15,426 nucleotides of DNA from an uncultured Frankiales bacterium (GTDB lineage: Bacteria > Actinomycetota > Actinomycetes > Mycobacteriales > SCTD01): assembly GCA_946479905.1 (NCBI GenBank), contig CAMLIA010000099.1, positions 1-15,426 on the forward strand. The letters are read 5' to 3'. This document shows, one piece after another, positions 1-7,363 of the stretch (the first letter of the stretch is position 1; each line of letters begins with the position of its first letter). Position numbers and translations under genes: made by a program. The notes beneath the pieces were generated by a model. That model saw only the letters and a list, made by a program, of their open reading frames with translations. It was not told the DNA's origin and did not search any database.

Positions 1-114
1 ATCCTGCAGGACGTGTGGTTCGCCCGGCAGATCGCGTGGCTCGGCGGGCGCATCGAGGCAGCGGACGTCTGGCGCGACATCCACCAGGCCATCGAGCTCG
101 TCCTGGCGGACTGA
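1..114 (+). CDS. C-terminal end of a probable TetR-family regulator (partial)
   Basis: The first frame reads 37 residues and a TGA stop; the start lies outside the window. The fragment is helical (VWFARQIAWLGGRIEAADVW followed by a short amphipathic helix ending in LVLAD). This is the usual look of the last helix of the ligand-binding and dimerisation domain of TetR-type repressors. No DNA-binding domain is visible because it would be upstream. The gene converges on the substrate-binding protein gene, with only 14 bases between the stop codons. A TetR regulator here could control the neighbouring importer or steroid genes (KstR itself is a TetR protein), but that is a guess. The family call rests on general pattern only. 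Confidence 0.45.
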   Translation: MLQDVWFARQIAWLGGRIEAADVWRDIHQAIELVLAD

Positions 115-124
115 GCTGCTTCGC

Positions 125-145
125 CCGGCTACTTCGGGTAGCCGG
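125..145. terminator. Hairpin at the convergent gene junction, likely bidirectional terminator
   Basis: CCGGCTAC (125-132) and GTAGCCGG (138-145) form a perfect 8-bp stem around a 5-base TTCGG loop. The hairpin spans the stop codon of the substrate-binding protein gene and starts 11 bases after the stop of the plus-strand gene. It could therefore end transcription from both sides. There is no T-run, which is common for terminators in high-GC actinobacteria. Part of the stem is coding sequence, so some of the symmetry could be chance. Confidence 0.55.
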
Positions 146-1697
146 CCATCTTGCGGTTGGTCGAGAAGTCCCAGTTGCCGTCCTGGCAGCGCCAGGTGTG
201 CACCGCGGTCGGCAGCACCCGCACGAACTTGCCGCCCTTGACCTGGATGATCTGGATGCAGTCGGAGAGCTTGCGTCCTCCGACGTCCTGACCCGGGAAC
301 AGGCCGTTGTCGGTGTAGTTGTGCTCCTGCGCGAGCAGCGCCAGCAGGCCCTTGCGGGTGGGCTTCGGACCGAGCTTGATCATCTTCTCGAAGAACAGCG
401 CGGTGGCCCCCCAGGCGAACTGACCGAGGTCGGTCGGCAGCGCGTTGGGCTTCACCTGCGTGAGCCACTGCGCGTAGGTCTGCAGCTCGGGGCTGTAGCG
501 GGCCTCCTCGAGCAGGGTCGGCTGGATGCCGATGTAGGTGCCCTCGGCCGCCGCGCCGGCCTGCTGCAGGTAGTTCGGCGTGTACGCCGTGACGGTCGGC
601 TGCCACACGACCGGGTGGTAGTCCTGGTCCTGCATGGTCTTCACGATGCCGGCCGCCTGCTGGTAGGCGCCGGAGAACGTGACGAACTGGGCGCCCTTCT
701 TCTTGAGGTCTGCGACGACCGCCGTGTAGTCGGTCGAGGAGGTCGGGAAGGGCTCGTCGGCGACCCAGTTGAAGCCGTAGGCCGCGGTCGTCGCCTTCTC
801 GTCCTGCGAGGACTGCTGCCGCGTGACGTCACCGTCGGAGTAGACGTAGCCGGCCTTCTTGGTCGACGCCCTGATCTTCGGGTCGCTCGACGTCGCCGCC
901 CACGCGAACTGGGCCAGCCCGCGGTAGTGGCCGGTGCCGGCGGCGTTGGCCGGGTAGACGTTCGGGACCGCCTTGATCTGGTCGGTGGTCGCGATGCCGC
1001 GCACGTCCGGCACGCCGCACTGCTTCTCCGGGTCGGCAGCGCCCTGGTCGAAGGCGGAGATGGAGCCCACGCCCGCGAAGCCGTTCGAGCACAGCTCGAG
1101 GGAGGTGCTGCGGTTCGCACCGGCGTCGAGCCTGGAGTCGAGGGTCTTCAGGATGATCTTGCGGCCGTAGAGGGTGCCGTAGCGGGCGGTGAAGTACTTC
1201 ACGTAGGCCTGGGTGGCGAAGCGCGCGTCCTCGAACAGGCCAGGGACCGCGCCGCTGACGTCACTGATGTTGTAGATCGTGATGGAGGTCGCCGTGATGC
1301 CGACGTCGGTCTTCCCGCCGTTGCCGCCGGGCGGCGCCTTCGTGAAGTCGCCCGTCGCGCCTGTCGAGCCGGTGCTGCTCGAGCCGGAGGACCCGGTCGA
1401 CCCCGCGCCGGTGGTCCCGGTGGCCCCGGTGGTCCCCGTCGCCGCGCTGCCCGTGCCGGTGGTCCCGGTGCTGCCCGTGCTGCCAGTGGTCCCCGTCGTC
1501 CCTGTGGTGCCGGTGTCACCGCTGCTGGCCGTGCCGGAGTCGCCGGTGGTCCCGGACCCCGTGCCGCCGCCGCCTCCCTGGGACAGCGCGGCGGTGCGCT
1601 GAGCCGACGTGAGCCGGGCCCCGCACGCCGTCGTGGCGAGTGCGCCCAGGGCGAGCACGGCAGCGAGGCGGAGAGCGACGGGAGAGCGTGAGGGCAT
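129..1697 (-). CDS. ABC transporter substrate-binding lipoprotein, branched-chain amino acid/HAAT type
   Basis: This 522-residue secreted receptor is predicted to capture substrate outside the membrane for the LivHM-LivG-LivF importer encoded upstream. Residues 1-25 look like a lipoprotein signal: basic start, hydrophobic core (LAAVLALGALATTAC) and a candidate lipidated Cys25, although Thr at -3 makes the lipobox weak. Residues 41-116 are almost pure Gly/Ser/Thr. From about residue 131 the sequence fits a type 1 periplasmic-binding fold (VGITATSITIYNISDVSG, then AYVKYFTARYG and GRKIILKTLDS). The ATG at 1697 was chosen over an in-frame start at 1793 because it begins the signal peptide and has GAAGGA ten bases upstream. 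The gene is last in the operon, 50 bases after the preceding stop. The substrate cannot be read from the sequence; the steroid-gene neighbourhood suggests it need not be an amino acid. Confidence 0.88.
   Translation of the reverse strand: MPSRSPVALRLAAVLALGALATTACGARLTSAQRTAALSQGGGGGTGSGTTGDSGTASSGDTGTTGTTGTTGSTGSTGTTGTGSAATGTTGATGTTGAGSTGSSGSSSTGSTGATGDFTKAPPGGNGGKTDVGITATSITIYNISDVSGAVPGLFEDARFATQAYVKYFTARYGTLYGRKIILKTLDSRLDAGANRSTSLELCSNGFAGVGSISAFDQGAADPEKQCGVPDVRGIATTDQIKAVPNVYPANAAGTGHYRGLAQFAWAATSSDPKIRASTKKAGYVYSDGDVTRQQSSQDEKATTAAYGFNWVADEPFPTSSTDYTAVVADLKKKGAQFVTFSGAYQQAAGIVKTMQDQDYHPVVWQPTVTAYTPNYLQQAGAAAEGTYIGIQPTLLEEARYSPELQTYAQWLTQVKPNALPTDLGQFAWGATALFFEKMIKLGPKPTRKGLLALLAQEHNYTDNGLFPGQDVGGRKLSDCIQIIQVKGGKFVRVLPTAVHTWRCQDGNWDFSTNRKMAGYPK
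1350..1577 (-). repeat. Low-complexity coding repeat (Gly/Ser/Thr linker)
   Basis: About 228 bases encode residues 41-116 of the substrate-binding protein as imperfect repeats of GTT, GST and GSS triplets, seen at DNA level as reiterated GGTGGTCCCGGTG-like units. It joins the membrane anchor to the ligand-binding domain and probably acts as a flexible tether through the cell envelope. The repetitive DNA is prone to slippage, so length may vary between strains. Confidence 0.85.
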
Positions 1698-1747
1698 CGC
1701 TGGAGGTTCCTTCGGGGAGTGAGCCGGGTGAGGGAGGAGCGATCTGC

Positions 1748-2263
1748 TCAGTGCGCGAGGACGTCGGACTCGAAGGGGCTGCACAGCGCGCACGGCGCCA
1801 GGCCGTCGCCGTCCGCACCGATGTGGCGCAGGTCGGTGCGCCCCGCGACGACAGCGCAGTCGGGCCGGTGCAGCATCCCGCCCTTGGCAGTCGCGACGAA
1901 CGGCTGGGACGCGCCGTTCGCCGCAGCGCGGCGCCGGGGCGGCGTGCCGCCGGAGGAGGCACGCATCTCGTCGCGGATCTCGCGGAGCAGCCCGGCGACC
2001 TCGTCGTTCTGACGCCGCTGCTGAGCGGCTCCGCGGGCCACCCAGGACCCGAAGTAGACGAGACCGCCGACGACGGCGAACCCGAGACCGAGCAGGCCGC
2101 CGCTGATGAGGTACGGCACCTGCTCGAACAGGTAGGGGGTGTGCGCGGCGCCGTACCAGCCCAGCAGGATGAGGGCCAGGCCGAGCGGCAGCAGGACCGC
2201 GCTCACGATCGCCAGGACCTGCTCCACGCCCAGCTGGCGACCCGACTCGGTCGGGGTGGTCAC
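1748..2263 (-). CDS. Two-helix membrane protein with a Cys/His metal-site-like C-terminal tail
   Basis: I do not recognise this 171-residue protein. Two membrane helices are clear at about residues 14-37 (LAIVSAVLLPLGLALILLGW) and 50-74 (LISGGLLGLGFAVVGGLVYF). A charged, possibly coiled segment (80-101) and a short basic linker follow. The tail carries His132, Cys136, Cys158 and Cys161 in the pattern HRPDC...APCALC. This resembles the small HxxxC...CxxC metal-binding modules found in Ada-type and related zinc proteins. The GTG at 2263 is preferred because it overlaps the upstream TGA as GTGA and has GGAG nine bases upstream; the frame stays open further up but reads as low-quality Arg/Pro-rich sequence. 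Tight coupling to the importer genes suggests an accessory or sensing role. Function unknown. Confidence 0.8.
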   Translation of the reverse strand: MTTPTESGRQLGVEQVLAIVSAVLLPLGLALILLGWYGAAHTPYLFEQVPYLISGGLLGLGFAVVGGLVYFGSWVARGAAQQRRQNDEVAGLLREIRDEMRASSGGTPPRRRAAANGASQPFVATAKGGMLHRPDCAVVAGRTDLRHIGADGDGLAPCALCSPFESDVLAH

Positions 2264-3702
2264 GAGTTCACGCTCCGGAGGTTGGGGAGGGACGTCGGGG
2301 CTCCCAGGCGGCACCCGAACCCGAGCGCGCCGCCGGCGAGCCCGAGGAAGCGGACGAGGCCCCACGCGAGGAGGCCGGACAGGAGGAGCGCACCGGCCAG
2401 CGGACCGGCACCGATGCCGGCGAAGCCGTCACCCGAGGAGCTCGCGGCGTTGGTGGTCGGCGGCTGCAGCGCCGGACCGGGGCCGTTCGGGCTGGTCACG
2501 GCCGGCAGGTCCGGGCCGGTGGCCGGCAGCACACCGGGGGCAGGTCCCCCCGTCCCGGCCAGCGGCGGACCTCCGACCGTGCCCCCCAGCGGCCCGGTCG
2601 GGAAGGTGGTCGGCGGGAAGCTGAAGGAGATCGGCAGCGTCGCCGCCGACTCCGAGCTCGCGGAGCCGAACACGAAGGTGATGCTGGGGGTCGCCTTCAG
2701 CAGGTAGTAGAAGTTGCCCTGCTGGTCCGGCGGCAGGTTGCTGATCACCGAGGCGAGCTGCGCGTAGACCGGGCTGAGCGGACTGGCGAGAGCCGCGCGA
2801 AGCGGTGCGGTGTCCACCCGGATGATGAGCCCCGAGGCGGTGCGGTTGACGCCTCCGGTCGTCCTGGTCGTCTGCTGCGTGATCGACCTGATGCTGATGC
2901 CGAGGGTGTCCAGCTGGGACGGCGTCTGCAGCGGCGGTGGCTGGAACCCGTTGCCGGCGAGGTGCACGCCCTTGTCGTCGACGGTGTAGCCGATGCCGTT
3001 CACGGTGAGGCCGCTGACGGTCGTGGTCCCGGTGGCCTTCGACGTCTTGCCGTCGGCTGTCGTGGACAGCTCGGTCGTGACGTTGCCGATGTGGATCACG
3101 CCACCGAGGAGCGAGACGTCGTGCACCGCGCTCGTGGCCGTGCCCTTGGCGACGTCCTTGGTGGTGACCGTGGCGGTCGACGTCGAGGTCGCGCCCCCCA
3201 TGGTCACCTGGCCGGGCTTGTTGGTCGGCGCGCCGTCCGCGGTCGCGGTCGCGTCGAGTCCCTGGGCGGAGGAGTTCGTGAGGACGCCACCGTCAGGCCC
3301 GGTGTCGCTGTAGGGCTGGTCGGGGTACCGGGACTCGGCCTTGACGGGGTAGTCCGGGACCCGAGGGTCCAGCGCGGACAGCCCTTCGCCGAACAGGTTG
3401 CCGGGCCACAGGCTGCTGGCGACCGCGTGCGCGTTCGGGCCGGCCGACACCGAGGCCAACGTGAAGTTCGGGTCGGCCTCGAGGGCCGACGTCCCGGTCG
3501 GGCGGGGGATCTGCAGCTTGGGGTCGTCGAGCAGGATGAGGCAGGGCGAGGCCTGGACGTCGATGGCGAAGCCGGCGAGCTTGGTGTCGGTGCGCACAGC
3601 GTCTGCGCTCACGTCGCCGCCGAGGGGCAGCACGCCCATCACGAGAAGCGACACCGCCCCCGCTCGTACTGCGCTGCGCCGGGTGGTGGGTCCTGACCTC
3701 AT
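2260..3702 (-). CDS. Exported protein of unknown function with C-terminal membrane anchor
   Basis: This 480-residue protein has a twin-Arg-containing basic N-terminus (TTRRSAVRAG), a hydrophobic core (AVSLLVMGVLPLGG) and a plausible signal peptidase site after SADA (about residue 35). The long Thr/Ser/Val-rich body, roughly residues 36-365, looks beta-rich and extracytoplasmic. A Pro/Gly-rich stretch (about 366-426) then leads to one hydrophobic segment (about 433-455). No LPxTG-type sorting signal is convincing; VLPATGP lies inside the Pro/Gly stretch about 90 residues from the end and is followed by more linker, not directly by the membrane helix. The ATG overlaps the LivF stop as ATGA and has GGAGG six bases upstream, so it is translated with the transporter. 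It could be an envelope scaffold or co-receptor for the importer. I do not recognise the family. Confidence 0.85.
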   Translation of the reverse strand: MRSGPTTRRSAVRAGAVSLLVMGVLPLGGDVSADAVRTDTKLAGFAIDVQASPCLILLDDPKLQIPRPTGTSALEADPNFTLASVSAGPNAHAVASSLWPGNLFGEGLSALDPRVPDYPVKAESRYPDQPYSDTGPDGGVLTNSSAQGLDATATADGAPTNKPGQVTMGGATSTSTATVTTKDVAKGTATSAVHDVSLLGGVIHIGNVTTELSTTADGKTSKATGTTTVSGLTVNGIGYTVDDKGVHLAGNGFQPPPLQTPSQLDTLGISIRSITQQTTRTTGGVNRTASGLIIRVDTAPLRAALASPLSPVYAQLASVISNLPPDQQGNFYYLLKATPSITFVFGSASSESAATLPISFSFPPTTFPTGPLGGTVGGPPLAGTGGPAPGVLPATGPDLPAVTSPNGPGPALQPPTTNAASSSGDGFAGIGAGPLAGALLLSGLLAWGLVRFLGLAGGALGFGCRLGAPTSLPNLRSVNS

Positions 3703-4415
3703 GCTGCACCTCCGAGGTAGGCGGCGGAGAGCTCGCCCTCGATGTCGGCGGGCTCGCCCATGGCGGTCACCCGGCCCTGCACCATGACGATGCCGAGCTG
3801 CGCGACGGCAAGTGCCCGCCGCGCGAACTGCTCCACGACGAGCACCGACACGCCCTGCCTGCCGATGTCACCGACGATCTCGTACAGGTCCTCGACGATC
3901 TTCGGCGCGAGGCCCATGGACAGCTCGTCCAGGAGCAGCAGCGCCGGGTCGGTGGACAGCGCCCGGGCCATGGCGAGCATCTGCTGCTCGCCACCGGAGA
4001 GGCGCCCGGCGAGCTGAGTGCGGCGCTCCCCCAGCCGGGGGAACTGGGTGTAGGAGCGCTCCTCGATCTCCCGCGGCGTGGCCTGTGCGGCGAAGGCGAA
4101 CAGGCTGATGTTCTCGGCGACGGTGAGGTTGGGGAAGATGCCGCGCCCCTCAGGGATGGTGCAGAGGCCGGCGCGGGCCAGCCGGTCCGGCGCGGCGCCG
4201 TTCAGGTGGTGGCCGCCCAGGTGGACGTGACCGCCGGTGGGCGACAGCACGCCCGCGATGCAGTTGAGCGTGGTCGTCTTGCCGGCGCCGTTCGGCCCCA
4301 GCAGCGCGACGACGGCGCCCACCGGGACGGAGAAGGACACGCCGTGCAGGACCTCGATCCGGCCGTAGCCGGCGGTGAGGTCGATGACGTCGAGAGCGTT
4401 CGCACGCTCGGTCAT
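3699..4415 (-). CDS. livF: ABC transporter ATP-binding protein, LivF type
   Basis: This 238-residue cytoplasmic ATPase powers the branched-chain-type importer together with LivG. It contains Walker A GPNGAGKT (40-47), signature LSGGEQQ (139-145) and Walker B ending in Asp163-Glu164 (LLLLDE). A VVEQ segment (about 192-195) has Gln where other ABC proteins carry the switch His, which is usual for LivF. The AAYLGG ending is typical of the family. The ATG at 4415 overlaps the LivG stop as ATGA with GAGGAGG seven bases upstream; the frame extends further upstream, but only as Arg-rich non-homologous sequence. Length is normal for LivF. Substrate is set by the permease and binding protein, so the amino acid label is by family only. 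Confidence 0.95.
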   Translation of the reverse strand: MTERANALDVIDLTAGYGRIEVLHGVSFSVPVGAVVALLGPNGAGKTTTLNCIAGVLSPTGGHVHLGGHHLNGAAPDRLARAGLCTIPEGRGIFPNLTVAENISLFAFAAQATPREIEERSYTQFPRLGERRTQLAGRLSGGEQQMLAMARALSTDPALLLLDELSMGLAPKIVEDLYEIVGDIGRQGVSVLVVEQFARRALAVAQLGIVMVQGRVTAMGEPADIEGELSAAYLGGAA

Positions 4416-5158
4416 GCGCCCACCTCCTCGAGCTCGGCCGCAGCGGCCTCGTCCGCGCCGAGGTAGGCGTCCTGGACGCGCTTGTCCGCGCGGATGGCCT
4501 CGGGGGTTCCGCTTGCGATGATGGTGCCGAAGTCGAGCACGTGGATCGTGGAGCACAGGCCGAGGACCAGGTCGACGTCGTGCTCCACGATGAGCACCGA
4601 CCGCCCGTCGTCCTCGGCCAGCGAGGTGACCAGGACGGCGAAGTCGTCGGTCTCGCTCTCGCTCAGTCCGCTCGAGGGCTCGTCGAGCAGCAGCAGCTTG
4701 GGGTCGACCGCGAGCGCCCTCGCGAGCTCCGTCAGCCTCGCGATGCCGGTCGGTACCGAGTCGGCGGTCACGCGCGCGAACTCGCGGAGGCCGACGCGGT
4801 CGAGCAGCATGTCGCGCACCTTCGCCGGCGAGTCCACCCCCCGCATCTCCGCAGCAACCTGGATGTTCTCTGCCACCGTGAGCGAGCCGAAGACCTCGAG
4901 CCGCTGGAACGTCCGCCCGATGCCGGCGACGGCCCGCAGCCGCGGGTGCACCCGGGTGATGTCCTTGCCCTGGAACCGCACGAGGCCGCTCGTCGGGGTC
5001 TGCAGCCCCGTGATCACGTTGAACAGCGTGGTCTTGCCGGCGCCGTTGGGACCCATCAGCCCGATGACGACGCTCTCCGGCACGTCGAAGGACGCGCCGT
5101 TGACCGCCACGACCCCGCCGAAGCGGACGTGCACGTCCTCGATCTCAAGCAGCGCCAA
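4412..5158 (-). CDS. livG: ABC transporter ATP-binding protein, LivG type
   Basis: This 248-residue cytoplasmic ATPase is the partner of LivF. It has Walker A GPNGAGKT (36-43), Q-loop Gln85 in GRTFQR, Walker B LLLLDE (155-160) and switch His193 in VEHD. The helical-domain region (VFGSLTVAENI) matches LivG proteins. The signature motif is unusual: where LSYGQQR or similar is expected, it reads VPTGIAR (135-141). The TTG at 5158 is the likely start because GGAGG lies six bases upstream and MALLEIEDV aligns with LivG N-termini. This makes a 14-base overlap with the permease gene. The C-terminal tail beyond AYLG is acidic (EAAAAELEEVGA). Confidence 0.93.
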   Translation of the reverse strand: MALLEIEDVHVRFGGVVAVNGASFDVPESVVIGLMGPNGAGKTTLFNVITGLQTPTSGLVRFQGKDITRVHPRLRAVAGIGRTFQRLEVFGSLTVAENIQVAAEMRGVDSPAKVRDMLLDRVGLREFARVTADSVPTGIARLTELARALAVDPKLLLLDEPSSGLSESETDDFAVLVTSLAEDDGRSVLIVEHDVDLVLGLCSTIHVLDFGTIIASGTPEAIRADKRVQDAYLGADEAAAAELEEVGA

Positions 5159-7145
5159 CGGAGGCCTCCAGGGGAGTGCCCGCGCCGGCGGGGTACAGCT
5201 CGTCCGCGGGTGTTCCGGCCTGGCCCGGCGCGCCGTCCCGGTGCTGCCAGAACTGCAGCCGGTGGCCGAGCTCGAACGCCAGCCCCATGAGCCCGTTCGG
5301 GTTGCCCACGAGCAGCCGGATCCCGACGAACAAGATGATGTAGGCGACGTTCAGCAGCGTGGGTGATGTGCTGAGCAGGAAGCCGGTGGTGAGGCAGCCG
5401 TAGACGAAGCCCCCCGCGAGCACACCGGTGATGCTGGTGACGCCGAAGACGACGGCGAACAGCAGGAGCGGCAGGTTCTGGAAGAAGAAGAAGTCGAGGG
5501 TGCCGACGGTGTGCCGCATGCCGGCGAAGATCACTCCGGCCACGCCAGCGAGGCCGGCGGAGACCGCGAACACCGCGATCCGCGTCAGGGTCGTGCTGAA
5601 CCCGAGGGTTGCGCACGCGGCCTGCGAGTCGCGGGTGGCCAGCAGGATGCGGCCGTACTTGCCCCGCCGGATCGAGAGGACCGCCCACGCCATGACGACG
5701 AAGACGATCACGACCGCCATGGCGAACGACCGCTCGGAGTCGAGGAACCTGGGGCGTCCGACGTTCGTGGTGGAGCCCTGCGCCCCGAAGCCGACGAGCC
5801 CGGTCTCGAAGACGGTGTGGTCCATAGCGGCGGCGATCGCCAGCGTGCCGAGGCCGATGTAGAGCCCCCGCAACCTGAGCGCGGGCAGGGCGACCAACGC
5901 CCCGACGGCGGCTGTCAGCAGGAAGGCCGTGACGAGCGAGAGCACGCTGATCTGCGGGTGGAAGCCGAGCCCCGTGAGCGGGATCGAGAAGCCTCGTGCC
6001 GCCACCAGTGCCCCGACACCGACGAAGCTCAGCTGGCAGAGCGAGACGTCGCCCCCGTAGCCCACGAGGAGCACGAGCGACAGCATGATGAGCGGCAGGC
6101 ACATGGTCTGCCCGAAGCGCGAGTTGTTCGCGTCCCCCATCGCGCCGGTGAGCACGAAGGCGCCCGCGACCAGCGCCGCGGACCACGCCAGGGTCGCCCG
6201 CCAGGACGGGATGCGCGGCAGCTTCGTGCCGGCGATGCGGCCGACCCGCAGCTTCTCCTGCGGGAGCAGCAGCATCACCACGAGCAGGAAGATGGTCGGC
6301 AGCGAGTTCTTGATGCCGTAGACCAGCCCCTTCGAGTCGATGATGAAGCTCTTCGGCAGGGAGATGTAGGCCCACTGGCCGTAGTTGATGAGCAGGCCCA
6401 GCACGATCGCCCCGAGGAACGTCTTGGGCAGGCTCTTCAGGCGCCCCACCATGGCCGCGGCGTAGGCGTTGACCACGAGGAACGTGAGGATCGTGTAGTC
6501 GAACGAGAGGGTCGGCGCGAGCAGGATCCCGGCCAGCGCGGCGAGCGAGGAGCCGAGCGCCCACGCCAGGCCGCTGAGCAGGTTGGGACGGGCGCCGTGC
6601 AGCGCGAGCAGCTCGCGGTTGTCGACGACCGCCCGCATCGCCGTGCCGATGCGGGTCCGGTTGAGCAGCAGGTAGAGCAGCAGCGCGACGGCGACAGCGA
6701 CGGCCATGGTGATGAGCTGCTGAGCGGTGACCCGCACCAGGCCGAACGACACACTGTGACCGACGTACCACTGGTCGACCGTGCGGCCCATCGGGGGCCA
6801 CTTCTGCTCGGCGAAGCCGATCAGGGCGACGAGCAGCCCGACCGTCACCACGAGCGAGGTGGTGACGTCCGCCGTGGTCAGCCGCCGCATGACCGTGCGC
6901 TCCATGAGCAGGCCGAACAGCGGCGCGATGACCAGCAGGATCAGGGGCAGCACCACGAGCAGCGGCCAGCCCTGGTGCACGTACAGCTCCCAGTAGAGGA
7001 ACGTCATGACCATGCCGACCGCGCCGTGCGCGAAGTTGAAGACGTTGGACGTCGCGTAGGTCAGCACCAGACCGCTGGCGGCGATCGCGTAGGTCGAGCC
7101 CAGCACAACGCCGATGACGGTGAACGTGACGAAGTCGCTCAGCAC
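5145..7145 (-). CDS. Fused LivH-LivM permease of a branched-chain-type ABC importer
   Basis: This 666-residue membrane protein joins the two permease subunits that are usually separate. The N-terminal half (about 1-300) is LivH-like: GSTYAIAASGLVLTY, then NVFNFAHGAVGM and MRAVVDNRELLALHGA, the cytoplasmic coupling segment. The C-terminal half (about 325-640) is LivM-like: LLVGYGGDVSLCQLSFVGVG, LRLRGLYIGLGTLAIA and a second coupling loop, ILLATRDSQAACATLGFS. Many hydrophobic helices are evident in both halves. The start is GTG at 7145 with AGGA six bases upstream. It is the first gene of the transporter operon, behind a 218-base gap. Such fusions are known in actinobacterial HAAT transporters, so this is not a sequencing artefact. 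Confidence 0.93.
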   Translation of the reverse strand: MLSDFVTFTVIGVVLGSTYAIAASGLVLTYATSNVFNFAHGAVGMVMTFLYWELYVHQGWPLLVVLPLILLVIAPLFGLLMERTVMRRLTTADVTTSLVVTVGLLVALIGFAEQKWPPMGRTVDQWYVGHSVSFGLVRVTAQQLITMAVAVAVALLLYLLLNRTRIGTAMRAVVDNRELLALHGARPNLLSGLAWALGSSLAALAGILLAPTLSFDYTILTFLVVNAYAAAMVGRLKSLPKTFLGAIVLGLLINYGQWAYISLPKSFIIDSKGLVYGIKNSLPTIFLLVVMLLLPQEKLRVGRIAGTKLPRIPSWRATLAWSAALVAGAFVLTGAMGDANNSRFGQTMCLPLIMLSLVLLVGYGGDVSLCQLSFVGVGALVAARGFSIPLTGLGFHPQISVLSLVTAFLLTAAVGALVALPALRLRGLYIGLGTLAIAAAMDHTVFETGLVGFGAQGSTTNVGRPRFLDSERSFAMAVVIVFVVMAWAVLSIRRGKYGRILLATRDSQAACATLGFSTTLTRIAVFAVSAGLAGVAGVIFAGMRHTVGTLDFFFFQNLPLLLFAVVFGVTSITGVLAGGFVYGCLTTGFLLSTSPTLLNVAYIILFVGIRLLVGNPNGLMGLAFELGHRLQFWQHRDGAPGQAGTPADELYPAGAGTPLEASVGAA

Positions 7146-7363
7146 GGCGCGTCCTGTGCGCTGGCGTGGGACACGGTCACTCCGTTGGTCTGGCTGCTGG
7201 GTCGCCGCGCTCCGGGACAGGGGAGCTGGGAGGGCTTCTGGGAGAGCTTGTCGGAGGGCGCTGTGGTCTGGGTCACAACGTCTTCTCCATCGTCGGCGGG
7301 TTACCTCTTCGTGTCGAGGGTGGTTCTCGCGCTATTTCCGGACATTGCGCCCCAGAGTCCCGC
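7146..7363 (-). promoter_or_regulatory. Intergenic region likely holding the importer operon promoter
   Basis: This 218-base gap is the longest in the window. It separates the last steroid-catabolic gene from the permease gene. It contains one CRP/GlxR-like site (annotated separately). I see no match to the KstR operator and no convincing -35/-10 pair. A small inverted repeat, GTCCC/GGGAC (7357-7361 and 7369-7373), spans the stop of the upstream dehydrogenase gene. It is too short to call a terminator with confidence, so read-through from the steroid genes into the importer remains possible. Confidence 0.45.
7262..7277 (-). promoter_or_regulatory. CRP/GlxR-like binding site upstream of the importer operon
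   Basis: On the minus strand the 16-mer TGTGACCCAGACCACA matches the actinobacterial CRP/GlxR consensus TGTGA-N6-TCACA at nine of ten defined bases. It lies 116 bases upstream of the permease GTG. The site shares 13 of 16 bases with the one before the fadE26-like gene, which suggests one regulator for both operons. The match is by eye, and no promoter elements next to it are clear. Confidence 0.5.

Noticed and set aside
1350..1577. Repeated GGTGGTCCCGG-like units as a possible CRISPR or non-coding tandem array
   Set aside because: The units are in frame and encode a Gly/Ser/Thr linker; there are no constant repeats with unique spacers.
2942..2955. TGGAACCCGTTGCC, a partial KstR-like motif
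   Set aside because: It lies inside the exported-protein gene and ends in C instead of A, so it matches seven of eight positions by chance.
3392..3399. AACAGGTT core resembling a KstR half-site pair
   Set aside because: It is inside coding sequence and lacks the outer T and A.
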